64,000 nt of DNA from the NCBI GenBank assembly GCA_003255025.1, contig QANY01011336.1:1891311-1955310 (forward strand), read 5' to 3'. Within the stretch, counting starts at the first letter, position 1. Each line of letters begins with the position of its first letter. Shown one piece after another: positions 11,370 through 24,120 of this stretch. This DNA comes from Datisca glomerata (lineage: Eukaryota > Streptophyta > Magnoliopsida > Cucurbitales > Datiscaceae). The position numbers and the translations under genes are program-made. The notes below the pieces were generated by a model. It was not told where the DNA came from, searched no databases, and saw only the letters and a list, made by a program, of their open reading frames with translations.

Positions 11370-12762
11370 AATATTCACCTTGAATCAAGCTTTAGGTTTA
11401 TCCCCACAACCTCTAGAAAGCTCCAGTGAACCTTCAGGTTTTACCTTGAAACATCCTTCACATTTATCGAGTTTACGCAATGATCAAACTTGAAAAATGT
11501 GAGAGGTTTAGTGATCATATCAGTAGGGTTGTCCTCTGTGTGGATCTTTTCCACCTTTACCTTCCCTGTTGAGATCCCTTCTCTTATAAAATGCATCTTG
11601 ATGTCAATATGTTTAGTCCTTTCATGGTGCATTTGATTTCTGGTTAAATGAATAACACTTTGGTCATCATAAAACATAATTATATTATTTTTCCTGATAC
11701 AAAGTTCTTCTGCTATCCCTTTAGCCATAAAACTTCTTTTACTGCCTCAGTAGTTACAATATATTTGGCTTCTGTTGTAGCTAATGCAACCACTAGTTGT
11801 AGTGATGCTTTCCAGCTCATAGTGCACTCAAAAACTGTAAAGACATATCCTGTAAGATATCTCCTCTTATTAAGATCCCCTGCTAAGTCTGAGTCACATA
11901 TCCTCTAATAGATTCCTTTTCTGATCCAGAGTTCTCAAATATCAGACCATGCCTCAGAGTTTCTTTCAAATACCTCATGGTCCATTACACAGCTTCCCAA
12001 TGTTCCTTGCCTGGCTTAGTCATAAATCTTTTTACAAGACTTGCAGCATATGCTAGCATACATAATTCTGTCCATTTGGTTTTGCTCTTCATCAGTCTTG
12101 GGGAATGGCAAAGAAGATAGCTTAAAATGAGAAGCTACATGAGTTTTGATAGGTTTAGATTCTGCCATCCCAAATTTTCTCAACACCTTCTGAATGTACT
12201 CTTCCTAGTAAATACAAAGCTTATTATTTACCTTGTCTCTACATATATCCATACCAAGTATCTTTCTTTCTTTCCCTAGATCTTTCATTTTGAATTCATT
12301 GTTTAGCTGAGCCTTAAGTCTTCTGATTTCATATGTGTCAGATGAAGCTATAAGCATGTCATCTACATATAGTAGTAGATATACTTTAGAACTGTTATCA
12401 GTGTTCTTTCTATACACACAGTTATCATGCTTGCTTCTTGTCAACCCTTTTCTGAATATATGTAAAGAATAAAGAGCTTTATTGAGTAGACACACATTAC
12501 TTTCATCTCCTCTCTTAACAAAACCATAAACTCAAGTCATTAAACTCATCAAACCTTAGATACCACTGTCTTGGGCTTTGTTTTAGATCATAGAGAGATT
12601 TATTGAGTAGACACATTACTTTCATCTCCTCTAGATTCCCATGTAAGAATGCAATTTTTGCATCTATTTGTTCTAGTTCTAGTCTAAATTGGTTGACTAA
12701 ATCTAGAAGCAACCTAATTGAAGTGTACTTAATGATAGGTGAGTAAATTTCTGATTAGTCTA
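11370..12762 (-). pseudogene. Copia H pol, C-terminal part (RT end and RNase H)
   Basis: From 12762 downward on the minus strand: RLLLDLVNQFRLELEQIDAKIAFLHG (RT core, the D of the first catalytic motif present), then the YVDD box at 12369-12358 (LLLYVDDMLIASS), MKDLG..KILGMDI, and the RNase H end at 11728-11441 (YDDQSVIHLTRN..HERTKHIDIKMHFIRE..NPTDMITKPL). A short direct duplication, a repeated EEMKVMCLLNK segment at about 12632-12481, disturbs the frame. Stops elsewhere make it non-functional. Confidence 0.88.
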
Positions 12763-14644
12763 TGATGGTCGTTGCGGCGCGTGCGCGGTGGCGGCGTGTG
12801 GCCTTTTAAAAAAAATAAACTTTAATAAAAATCGAATCTTTTAATAAAATAAAACTTAAGCAACGCCACGATAACCAAATAAAAACTTTTACTGAAAACT
12901 CTTTTTCAATCAGTCAAGATCTATTATATATTTATAAGTTAAATCTACAACATACAAAGTTAAGAATCATATACCTCTTATAGTCTATATCAAGTATCCT
13001 TGCGAAATTCGATCGATCCAACATTATGATGAAATCGTTTCAACGATCAGTAGACTCCGAGATCCTCACCAAGACCTTCCAAGTCAATCCCCAACACACT
13101 AAAACGTGTAAGAGCACATAGAATATTACAAGACATTTTTTCTGTCTCTAGCTGTTCTTAACATGAGATCTAGAGATTTATTGAGAATGACTTTAGTGAG
13201 ACGATTCTATAAAAGAACGTGATGATTATTCTTTTAGAGATTTGAGTAACATTAATCACAGGAAAAATCACTCTGACACCAATTGTGTTCTTAATTCAAC
13301 TCTTGATTGTCGAATTGATGATCTAATCAACTGATTATCTCCTCTTCTTTCAACACCTAAGGCCATTAGAATAATTTCTGTATATATTCTAGATTATAGC
13401 ATATAAGATTTTTAGCGATAAATGTGAATTAAATATTTATTTTAATCAGATAATTATCTAGATATCAGTTAATTTAAAATTAACATATCTGATTATCACT
13501 ATCAACAAACTTATCTGTTATTTCACAAATAACAGATTTAGTTGATTTAAATTATTATCTAATTTCACAAATTAGATATACTGTTTCACTTATCAATAAT
13601 TAAAAAAATTGATAATTATTTATATGTATATATAATTTCCCAAAATTATATTTAAATATATAAATAATTTAATTTATTAATCACACATAATTATGTACTT
13701 ACCCTAAAATAAAAATTCCTTTTGCAAGTCAGTCATTTTCTCATGTCCTGTCCTGAAATATTCACACGCTATATAGCGTAGTATAAATGTGACTTCAGGA
13801 CCATGGACCTATAATCTTAAACTCTAATAAATAATCTTATTTATTAATTCCATTATTTTTTCACTATAAATATGAAATTGCACTTTTACAGATTATAGAA
13901 TGTATTTTCAGAGTATTATCATGTAGTCCACTGATATAACCATTTCATGTAGTTCTGTCCTCCAATTATTGGTTAGTAAATTAGAACTGGTACAAAATAC
14001 CAGTTATTGGTTCGTAAATTAATACTGAAGGGAACCAATATACAATCCGTTAGGAAAACTTAGATTTCAAATCTCGTAAGATCATGTCCCCAGCCATCTA
14101 TATCACTGGATCTCCAAAACAAAAGTCACTAGCCTGATTAATAAACAGATCTTAACTAGTGAATCAAAAGATCCAGTTGACATGCATAAGAGTTCATGAC
14201 TACTCAGAATTTAGAGTGATCTACATATGATCATCGAATTGATGTGTATTAAATCTTTATGATAAACGACATGTTAATAAATATATTAATTCACATCGGT
14301 CTTGTCATATGTAATCTTATTATATAAAGTACATTAACTAAAATGTCTATCCACATCAATGATCTGGATCTAGATTATACGTATTCATAATATTTAGTGA
14401 ACCGTACTAGCAACCATTCATTAAAGATTCCATACTTTAATATGTTGCTGATAATTTCATTCATTATGTATGATCTTAATCCTCTCGTATTAATACAAGA
14501 TCATAGTCTCATTAATGAATATGGAATTTTTAGATATTTATATAAATTTTTCAACAATAATTTAAAAGAACAATTATAAATAATCTTTTTTAAATGTCAT
14601 ATCAAAATGTCAATACACATGCTTTGAGGACATAACCCTCAACA
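12763..14644 (-). repeat. 3' LTR of copia A (1882 bp)
   Basis: Plus-strand reading starts tgatggtcgttgcggcg and ends ccctcaaca. It is about 350 bp shorter than its partner. It lacks the repeated gtggcactacagtgtg block present at about 19260-19390 and has a deletion near 13990. Confidence 0.87.
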
Positions 14645-16790
14645 ATCTCCTATTTGCCCTAAAGAAAATGTGGCATCTCTCTTAATCCCATGTTACACAC
14701 GTGACCCTAAAATAACTTCGTAGGAAGTGTTTTTGTAAAAGGATCAGCCATGTTCTGTTCCGATGCTATCTTCATAACAGTCACATCTCATCGATGCATG
14801 ATCTCTCTTACAAGATGATATTTTATTCATTATCTATGTTTTCCCCTCTTGTAACTCCTCAGTTCCTTAGAATTTACCAACGCCCCACTGTTATCACATT
14901 ATAGGATCAGTGGCTTGTCTATATTTAGAATAACTTCCAGATCAGATTAGAACTTTATGAGTCATAGCGTCCCTTTCGCAGTTTCACAAGCCGTTATATA
15001 TTCGTCTTTCTTAGTGGAATCTGCAATGCTGGATTGTTCAATACTTTTCCAGACTGCAGTGCCTCCACCTACGGCGAATACTAATCTAGATGCTGACTTT
15101 CGACTGTCTCTGTCTGATTAAAAATCAGAATCAGTATATATAGTAGGGTTCAAGTCTCCACCTAAATAAATAAGCATATAGTTTATCGTTCTCCTAAGAT
15201 ACTTGAGAATGTGCTTTACTGCAATCCAGTGTTCCAAACATGGATTCGATTGATAACGACTGACAATTCCTACTACATAATAGATGTCTGATCTTATACA
15301 CAACATGGCATACATGAAACTTCCAACTCCTGAAGCATAGGAAACCTTTCTCATATCATCTTCCTCCTAAGGTGTCTTAGGACATTGTTCCTTGGAGAGG
15401 ACAATTTCATGTCTGGTCGGTTGTTGACCTTTCTTGAAATTTTCCACAGAGAATCTCTCTAGCACCTTATCAATATAAGATGCCTGTGAAAGTGCCTGGA
15501 ACTTGTCCTTTCTATCTCTTAGGATTTGGATCCCTAGAACATAGCTCGCTTCACCCAAATCATTCATTTGAAATTTCTCAGCTAACCACTTCTTTACCTT
15601 TGACAAAGTTTCTACATCAATTCCAATAAGTATAATATCATCAACATAAAGAACTAAGAAAATCATTATATTATCTTTGGTGTATTTATAAACACAGGCT
15701 TCGTCAATATTTTGCTCAAAGCCATAAGATTTTATAATCTCATTAAAGGTAAGAATCTAAGATCTAGATACTTGATTTAATCCATAAATAGATTTAAACG
15801 ACTTGCATACTTTTTGATCTTGCCTATTTTGTACGAACCCTTCTGGTTGCATCATATAGATGTTTTCTTCAAGTGATCCATTCAGAAAAGCTATCTTGAC
15901 GTCCATTTCCATATCTCATAGTACAAATTAGCAGCTATGGATAAAAAGATGCGAAAAGATTTTAGCATGGCCACAAGGGAGAATGTCTCTTCATAATCGA
16001 CTGTGTGTAACCCTTGGTTACTAACCGTGCCTTCAAAGTCTCTACTTTCCCGTCTGCACCTCTTTTCTTCTTGAAGATCCATTTACATCCAATGGGCCTG
16101 ACATCTTTAGGTGGATCTATAAGTTCTGAGACGGAATTGGAATACATAGATTCTATTTCTTGGTTCATGGCATCTTGCCATTTCTCATTTTCAGGATTAT
16201 CAATTACTTCTTTATAAGATAATTGATCATCATTATTAATGTCTGACACTAGGACATGTTGCTCTAGTATGTAGTGAACTGGTTGTCTCGAGAATTACCC
16301 TCCCACTATGACGTTGCAATGAGGTGTCCCTTTGCAGGAACTGTAGTTTCTCTTGTTTGTCGTTTATCAATAGAAATTGAAGATGATCTGATCCCATCAG
16401 TCACTAATTCCTCAAGAACTACTTTGCTACGAGGTTTGAAGTTTTGCATATAGTCATGCTCAAGAAAGGTTTCATTTGTCGACATAAACACCTTTTGATC
16501 ATTGTGACTATGAAAGTACTCAACTCTAGTATCTAAAGAATAGCCAACGAATATGCATACCTCGGACCTTGAGTCTAAATTTTTGGTCTGGGGTCTAAGA
16601 ACGTGATCTGGAAACCCCCATATACGGGAATGACGCAAACTAGGTTTGAAGCCATTCTATAACTCTAAAGGCATCTTGCTTACAGACTTAGAGGGTTACT
16701 ACATTCAAAATGTAAGTTACCGTGCGTAGCGCATATCCCCAAAATGTAAGTGACAATGATGAGTAACTTACAATTTAAAATATCTCGGTC
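14645..16790 (-). pseudogene. Copia A pol remnant (integrase end, RT, RNase H)
   Basis: Minus-strand peptides run from the integrase tail (HVLRPQTKNLDSRSEVCIFVGY, about 16640-16540) through the RT start (KWQDAMNQEIESMYSNSV..GCKWIFKKKRG, about 16190-16060). Next come the YVDD box (15648-15637; LVLYVDDIILIG), the SYVLGIQILRDR block, and the RNase H start YASGVGSFMYAMLCIRSDI (about 15350-15290). Stops and frameshifts separate these. The start of the integrase domain is absent at 16790, where leader sequence takes over. Confidence 0.87.
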
Positions 16791-18559
16791 AAGTCACAAC
16801 TATCCACATGAAAGCTTAATTGTGACTTTGTGAGTGTAACTCATCATTTCATATTTCAAGACTTCATTTAGAATATGCCGCCTTAGGATTGGTCAAAACT
16901 AAACTATATGACTTCTTCCTATCTTCTGAAGAAGTCCAACCTTGGTATTGGTACAGCTCAAAAGCTTCCTTAGGGGGATGAAAACAAACCCATCTCGAGG
17001 CCATCACTACACCTCAGGGTGTTGTACTAATGATGGAGACAATAAGTTACATTGACATGTCAACCTTCTTCCACTCACTATTTTAGGATAATATATTTTT
17101 ATTTTAACTAATAAATTAATTACTAATTAAAATAATAATCCTATGAATATTTAATTATCACTTAATCCAATCTCTCTAGTCTAAGTTCATTTAACTTTAT
17201 GAAGTGCCTAACTCATAATTAGGTGAACTTAGATTAACTAATTAAGTATATTCATCAAAATTTAATAAAACTCTTTTACTAAAGTCGGTTAACATAAATG
17301 TTACTATAGCTTTTAATGTGGTGTGATTATCAAGTTTTAACTAGTTAAAACCTAGTAATTTATGTGCAATTGATTTCACAAAGTAAGACATATAAACATA
17401 TTAGGACAATCCTAATAAAATATGTTTCTGCAGATGAGATGCATGATTAAATAAAACTGTGTGAGATTTTCATGTATGACGTGTGATCGACTAATGTATG
17501 GACATGTTATCAAACATAACAATTAAACAATTATTCAATAACTAAATAAAATAATAATGGACCGAGTGACTATTGGGCAGTTTTAAATTATAACCCTTAA
17601 AATAAAAAAATACAATTACAAAGCGGACTTCAAGTATACATATTTTTCAAATATTACTTTCTCCTCCTGATGTCCATCTTCATAATCTTCAAGCTTTAAA
17701 CAAAACCATTTTTAATAAGAAAAAATATTTTTCTTAATTAAAATAATTTCTATAATTATCCCTTTTAATGTAGTTGACTTTGACTTTGTCAAATAAACAC
17801 TTTATTTGATTTGGTCAAACTCAATCAACCTATTAATTTTTAATTTTCATAAAATGAAAAATAAAAATTAATTTTAAAATTACATTAATTTCAAAATTTA
17901 AGTGGATAATTAAAAGAGTTTGGGTTTTAATGAAATACTTAAGTGATAGAGTCGGTTGCGTGATTTGTTTGAAACTTTATTAAAAGATGACGACAGTTGT
18001 CACCGACGATATGACTCTTCAATCGCCGCCCATCACCACCGCTGCCTGTCTCATTGCCGCCTGCTATGCCGGACAGCTACTGTTCACCGTTGGTACACAC
18101 CACCCGCACTGTTCACCTCCAATGGAATAGTAATTTCCGGCGTGAATAGTGTGAATAGTGTTTTCAAGGTCGAACAGTGTTTTCGTGGATGAACATTATT
18201 TTCACGTGAGCAGTAAATTTTTACTGTTCATCTCGTGCGTTCTTCGTCTTCTCGCGTTCGGAATAATTAAAATAATATTCAAAATAAAATTACAAAAATT
18301 TCTACGCCTCAATTCGGCTTACACAAGATCTAGGACAAATCAAAGCAAAGCCTAACCCAATTCGGCTTACATAAGATCTAGAACAAATCAAAGCAAAGCC
18401 CAACCCAATAATCACCATACAATTAACGATACATTATTTTCTATATATTCAAAAACCATAACCATTCATCATCATACATATATCATATTATATGAATAAT
18501 GCAAGAAAACTCACACAATATTTAACATATAAATATATAAAGACCGCTCTGATACCACT
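16791..18559 (-). other. Leader region of copia A, with primer-binding site
   Basis: About 1.8 kb of sequence between the primer-binding site (18546-18557) and the pol remnant. It has no coding frame. It contains a GC-rich patch at about 17990-18150, equivalent to 7670-7810 of copia B, and the tandem duplication at 18313-18408. The corresponding gag region is deleted. Confidence 0.6.
18313..18408. repeat. 48-bp tandem duplication in the copia A leader
   Basis: Two adjacent units starting ttcggcttaca at 18313 and ttcggcttaca at 18361 differ at only a few bases. Copia B has a single copy at about 7938-7985, so the duplication arose in the A lineage. Confidence 0.85.
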
Positions 18560-20789
18560 TGTTGGTCGTCGAGGCGTGTGCGCGGTGGAAACGTTGAGGC
18601 GTGTAGCCTTTTAAAAAAAATAAAATTTTAATAAAAATCAAATCTTTTAATAAAACAAAACTTGCGCAATACCACGATAACCAAATAAAACGTTTTATTG
18701 AAAACTATTTTTCAATCAGTTTGGATCCATTATATATTTATAAGTTAAATCTACAGCATACAATGTTAGAAATCATATACCTCTTATAGTCTATATCAAG
18801 TGTCCTTATAAAACTCGATCAATCCTCCATTCCCACAAAATCTATCCAATGATTAGTAGACTCTGAGATTCGCACCAAATTCTTCCAAGTCAATCCTCAA
18901 CGCACTAGGACGTGTGTGTGCACGTAGAATATTATAAGACAATTTTTCTGTCTCTAGATGTTCTCAACACATGAGATATAGAGATTTACTGAGAATGACT
19001 TTAATGAGATGATTCTCTAAAAGAACGTGATTATTATTCTTTTAAAATTTGATTAGCATTTAATCACAGAAGAAAATCTCTCTGACACCAATCGTATTCT
19101 CAATTCAACTCTTGATTGAGGAACTGATGATCTGATCAACTAATTCTCTCTTCTTCTTTCAACAATTAATGCCATTAGAATAATATTTGTATATATTCTA
19201 GATAATGACGTATCATATTTTCAGGGTAAACTGAAATAATATTTAATTATAAAATTATCAATTGTAGTGTGACCTACTATAATTGTGCACAACTGCAGTG
19301 TCACATGGCACTACAGTGTTGCACACTCACTACTGTAGTGCCACATGATACCATATTAGTCCATGTCAATTTACGATACCCTATCAGTGATTGACACGTG
19401 ACAATTACGGCGAATTAAATCTTTATTTTAATAAGTAATTATCTAGATATCAGTTAATTCAAAATCAGCATATCTGATTGTTTCTATCAACTAATTTATC
19501 TGTTATTTCACAAATAACAGATTTAGTTGATTTAAATTATGATTTAATAATAATTTAATTATCTAATTTCATAAATTAGATATTCTGTCTTACTTATCGA
19601 TAATTAAAAAATGATAATTATTTATTTTTTTATATATATATATAATTTTCGAAAATTATATTTTAATATATAAATAATTCAATTAATTAATTACATATAA
19701 TTATCTCATAATTATGTACTTGCCTCAAAATAAAAATTATTTTTGCAAGTCAGTTATTTTCTCATGTCCTGAAATATTCACACCATAAACAACGTAGTAT
19801 AGTTGCGACTTGGGGACTATGAACCTATAATCCTAAGTTTCAATAACCCAGATTTTTAATTAAACTCTTTAATTAAATAATCTTATTTATTAATTTCATT
19901 ATTACTCACTATAAATATTAGTTTACACTTTTAGAGATTATAGAATATATTTACAGAGTATTCTCATGTAGTCCACTGACATAATCATTTCATGTAGTTC
20001 TGTCCTCCAATTATTGGTTCTTGAATTAGAACTGGTCAAAATTACTATTTTACCCTTCTAATTACCTCTTGATCCTTAAGTACCATAATCCACTAGTGAA
20101 TGGCTAATTTATAAGCTTATTATAAATTTGAGCTCACTAACCATTCAGTTCCGGTATTAACACTTAAAGGAACCAATATACGATCCATTAGGAAAGCTTA
20201 GATTCTAAATCTTGTAAGATCTTGTCCCCAGCCATTCACATCACTGAATCTCCAAAATAAAAGTCACTAGCCTGATTAACGAACAGACCTTAACGAGTGA
20301 ATCAAAATATCTAGTAGATATGCATAGAAGTTCATGACTACTCAGGATTTAGACTGATCTACATATGATCGTCGAATTGATGTCTCTTAAATCTTTATGA
20401 TAAGCAACACATTAATAAATATATTAATTCACATCGATCTTGTCATATATAATTTTATTATATAAAGTACATCCATTAATATGTCTATCCACATCAATGA
20501 TTCTGATTTAGATCACACGCATTCATAATGCTTAGTGAACAGTACGAGCAACCATTCATTAAAGACTTTAATATGTTATGTTGCTGACAATTTTATTCAT
20601 TATCTATGATCTTAATTCTCTCGTACTAATACAAGATCATAATCTCATTAATGAATATGAAATTTTTAGATATTTATATAAATTATTCAACAATAATTTA
20701 AAAGAACAATTATATGGAAAAAAAGTAATTATCTTTAAATTTCATATCAAAATGTCAATACACATGCTTTGAGGGCATAACCCCCAACA
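18560..20789 (-). repeat. 5' LTR of copia A (2230 bp)
   Basis: Plus-strand reading starts TGTTGGTCGTC at 18560 and ends CCCCCAACA at 20789, giving matching TGTTGG/CCAACA tips. It is unusually long for a copia LTR. The primer site lies just outside the low-coordinate end and the gtcta target duplication just outside the high-coordinate end. Confidence 0.92.
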
Positions 20790-20794
20790 GTCTA

Positions 20795-22670
20795 CCCCTT
20801 CCCTTTGACTAAAACCTTTTACCACCATCCTAGCTTTAAATCTAGGCTTCTCGGCTCCTGAAATTCCCTGTTTTACTTTGAAAGTCCATTTGCTTCCTAT
20901 TATTTTATGTCCTTCAGGTATATCAACAAGAATCCAGGTGTGATTCTGGTTTAGAGAGCTTATTTCTTCTTTCATAGCAGTTAGTAAATGTTCTTTATTT
21001 TGACTCCTTATAGCCTCATTATAATATTTAGGTTCTAAATAACCTATATCTTCTGCAACTATCAAAGCAAAGGCTATAAGGTCAGCATGACCATACCTAA
21101 CTGGTGCTTTATGTAGTCTTCTATTTATGTGTCTTGCTAGTTGATATTCAATAAGATCATCTTAGTCATCATGAGTATCTATCTGCATATGGTATTCATT
21201 ATCAGGTCCAGCTTCAATATTAGTAGAAGCTGAGTTGATAGGAATAGATTATGGGCTCCTAAACTCTACCTCAAGCCTTGTCTCAGTATCTTTTCTGTTT
21301 CCAGTTTGATTTGAGGGTCTATAAGAATTCATGTACATTTTAGATTCTCTAAAGGTGACATGTCTACTGATAAAACTTTTGGACCTTGTTAGATTTGATA
21401 ACCATAACTTGTACCCTTTGACACTTTCAAGATACCCAACAAACATGCATTTTTAGCTCTAGGATAAAGCTTTCCTTCTTTGATGTGTGCATATGCCACA
21501 CATCTAATACCCTTAAATGTGTAAGACTTGGAGATGATTTAGTCCACATCTCCTCTAGTGTCTTGAGGATCATAGTAGTAGAAGGGCATCTGTTAATAAG
21601 ATAAGCTGCAGTGTTTGCAGCTTTTGACCAAAACTTCTTTGGCAGGTTGGCACTGGATAGCATGCTTCTAACTCTTTCTAGAAGTGTTTAGTTCATCATT
21701 TTTGCCAATTCATTCTGTTCGGGAATGTATGGAACTGTTTTGTGCCTCAAAATACCTTCTTCCTTACGAAAATTATTAAAAACCTCATTCATAAACTTTA
21801 AGCCATTATTTGTTCTGAGTTTCTTAACCTTTTTACTGACTTAGGTTCTACCATCCTTTTCCATTTCTTAAACTTAAAAAATTCCTCATCTTTAGACTTT
21901 AGGATGTAAATCCATGCATTTCTCGAACAATCATCTATAATGGAGATAAAATACCTCCCACCACTAAGTGATTCAGTGCTAGAAGGCCCCCAAAGATTTG
22001 AATGTACATAGTTTATGATTTCTTGAGTTCTATGTGTTGAAGAGTTGAACTTTACCCTGGTTGTCTTACCAAAAATACAGTGTTCACAGAAACTCAGCTT
22101 GTCAAGCTTATCACCATTAATTAGCCATTGTTTCTCTAGTTCCAGCAACTCCCTCTCATTCACATACCCCAATTGTGCGACATAGTTGGCTTATCAGTTT
22201 CTGATACTGTGACAGAGTTTGCTGCACTAATAAGTGTCCTTGAAATACATAAAGACCATTTTATTTAATGCCCTTCATCACTACCATAGAACCCTTAAAG
22301 ATTTTGATTACTCCATTTCACCCTTATAGGTGTATCCATTTTCATCTACAACTCTAAGAGATATTAGATTCCTCTTTAAAGCAGGAACATAACTCACTTC
22401 TGATAGAATTTTTTCTGAACCATCATATATTTTGATCCTGATGGTTCCTAATCCAACAATTTTGCATTTCTTGTTATCTCAAAGTAGCACTTTGCCACCA
22501 TCATAGCCTGAGAAGGTCTCAAACCAATCCCTGTTTGGTGTCATATGAAATGAACACCCTAAATCAAGGATCCATTGCCTTTCTGAGTTCTTGATTGCCA
22601 CAACAAGGACATCTATCATATTCATCCTCAACTACTGCAACCTCTCCATCATCAGTCTCCTCATCCTTAT
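20795..22670 (-). pseudogene. Copia H pol, N-terminal part (protease, integrase, RT start)
   Basis: Minus strand: a protease-like stretch at about 22590-22340 (WILDLGCSFHMTPNRDWFETF), where the usual DSG active-site triad reads DLG. A GAG-pre-integrase and integrase domain follow at 22172-21798 (CEHCIFGKTTRVKF, then YFISIIDDCSRNAWIY). The integrase end is at 21663-21430 (FWSKAANTAAYLINRCPS). The RT start is at 21065-20795 (WTFKVKQG..RFKARMVVKGFSQREGVD). Several stops interrupt the frame. RT then continues at 12762 after the nested element. Confidence 0.87.
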
Positions 22671-22680
22671 GTTCCTTCTT

Positions 22681-23432
22681 TCACTTGGGACAGAGTCTTC
22701 TGATATGATTGTCTTCATGACAGTGAAAACACTTAACTTTCTTGTAGTTCTTTCTACTTTTGGACTTTGATCTTGACTTGCTCCTCCCTCTATACTCTTT
22801 CTTTTCTTTCCTTCCTCTCATTGTCAAGCTCTCCCCACTTGAGTCCTTCTGCTCATGCTTTCTTTGCAGCTCTTTAGAATTTAGTGCATCAATTAAACCT
22901 TCTAGAGACAATGTCTCTCTGCCATGCTTTAGAATGTCAACAAAAGTTTCATATGATTTTGGCAGAGAATGTAACAATACCAAGGATTTTTCTTCATCTT
23001 CATATTCCACTTGAATATTTTCAAGGTCAAGGTAAAGCTTATTGAACTCAGCAATGTGCTCTTGAATGCTCTTTCCTTCTGTCATTTTGTAGGTTAAAAA
23101 CTTAGTCTTGAGATACAATCGTCTTGACAGAGTCTTCATATTCCATGTAGAGACTCTCAAGTTTAAGCCAAATTTCAGCCACTGTCTTCATTTTGGCAAT
23201 TTCCCTTATAACTTTATCACTAAGTCTTAGAATCAAAGTGTTGTATGCCTTCTACATGATGTCTTTCTTTTTCTCTTCAGAATAAGTCTAAGGCATCTTG
23301 TTCTCTCCTCCAAGTGCCTCATCTAGTCCCAAGTTCCCCAAAAGTGCTAGCATTTTCATTTTCCATATTGCAAAGTCATTTGTGCCATCAAACTTGTCAA
23401 TATCATGTCTGGTTGATGTTATTGCCATCATA
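22681..23432 (-). pseudogene. Copia H gag (UBN2 type with zinc knuckle)
   Basis: Starts around the double ATG at 23432-23427 with a FDGTNDFAIWKMKM block, typical of copia gag. A stop-containing middle follows, then TEGKSIQEHIAEFNKLYLDL and LHSLPKSYETFVDIL. A basic RSKSRSKSKSRK run precedes the zinc knuckle CFHCHEDNHIRRLC (C-X2-C-X4-H-X4-C) at about 22720-22685. In-frame stops near 23290 and 23250 make it a pseudogene. Confidence 0.87.
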
Positions 23433-23546
23433 AAGTCTTTTTTGACAGTTTCTTGATATTCTGATCATAATCTTGAAGTATCAAGATTCTTGAATATTAA
23501 CACTCTAACCCTTATGTTTGTCGATCTCAGGCTCTGATACCACTTT

Positions 23547-24115
23547 TGTTACGGGATAGACACTAACCAAGGGTTTTACTGTGCAGATAGTGTACATGCA
23601 AATGGCGAGAAAGGAGAAGAAGAGAAGGAGAATGGAGACAAGCGGGTTTTATACTGGTTCGGTTATACAAAAGTCAGAATCTATATCCAATGTTGGAGCT
23701 TCTTATTCACGATTATGGAGATGAAGTACAAAAATGTTAAGGATTTACAAGCTTTACAACTCAAGAAGACAAAATAGGAACCCTCCCTCTCAGCACTCGA
23801 TTACAGGTAAGTAAACCTTTTCCTCCTCGATATAAAATTGTTGGGACGTTTCTGATTCCTTTCTAATCTTTCTGTATTCTTTTGTTTCATCTCTTCCCTT
23901 CTTTGTTTTTCTCTGTTTTCGTAATTGAAAGATCAAAGAAAAAATTCTCTCATCTTCTGACCATTAGATGAAAGTATATATATGTTGAGATTGTATGTCT
24001 ATTTGTGTTAGAAACTTGTAGCTTTATGTTGTTGTGTTTTAACCAAATTTTCAGTTAAATCAACTGCCATTTGCTTAAAACTTAACAACTTAAACTTGAC
24101 ACACCAATCATAACA
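23547..24115 (-). repeat. 5' LTR of copia H, with TATA-like promoter
   Basis: TGTTACGGG at 23547 to ATCATAACA at 24115 in plus reading. The minus-strand sequence CATATATATACTTT at about 23985-23972 is a plausible TATA box for the element's own transcript. The primer site at 23531-23542 lies four bases outside the low-coordinate end. Confidence 0.9.
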
Positions 24116-24120
24116 AGTGT

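Larger units (their letters stand above)
12763..20789 (-). mobile_element. Copia retrotransposon A, nested in H
   Basis: A minus-strand element of about 8.0 kb, bounded by LTRs at 12763-14644 and 18560-20789 and flanked by a perfect 5-bp duplication gtcta (12758-12762 and 20790-20794). The primer-binding complement TGGTATCAGAGC is at 18557-18546, two bases from the 5' LTR. The RT reading of H continues in frame across the insertion point once A is removed. Internally only integrase C-terminus, RT and RNase H remain; gag, protease and the integrase core are missing. It therefore depends on other elements for movement. Confidence 0.92.
10802..24115 (-). mobile_element. Copia retrotransposon H, split by a nested element
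   Basis: Two LTRs of 568 and 569 bp, both TGTTA...TAACA, bound the element (10802-11369 and 23547-24115). The flanking 5-bp duplication agtgt is perfect (10797-10801 and 24116-24120). The primer-binding complement TGGTATCAGAGC lies at 23542-23531 next to the 5' LTR. Gag, protease, integrase, RT and RNase H follow in copia order on the minus strand but with stops. Element A interrupts the RT domain between 12762 and 20790. Removing A gives an internal region of about 4.2 kb, a normal copia size. By eye the two LTRs are roughly 90% identical, so the insertion is not recent. Confidence 0.93.

Noticed and set aside
17956..18355. GC-rich frames in the leader of copia A (and 7667-7936 in copia B)
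   Set aside because: The two copies do not keep the same frame, so selection on a protein is unlikely.
22760..23014. Plus-strand frame rich in Ser and Leu
   Set aside because: Antisense of copia H gag.
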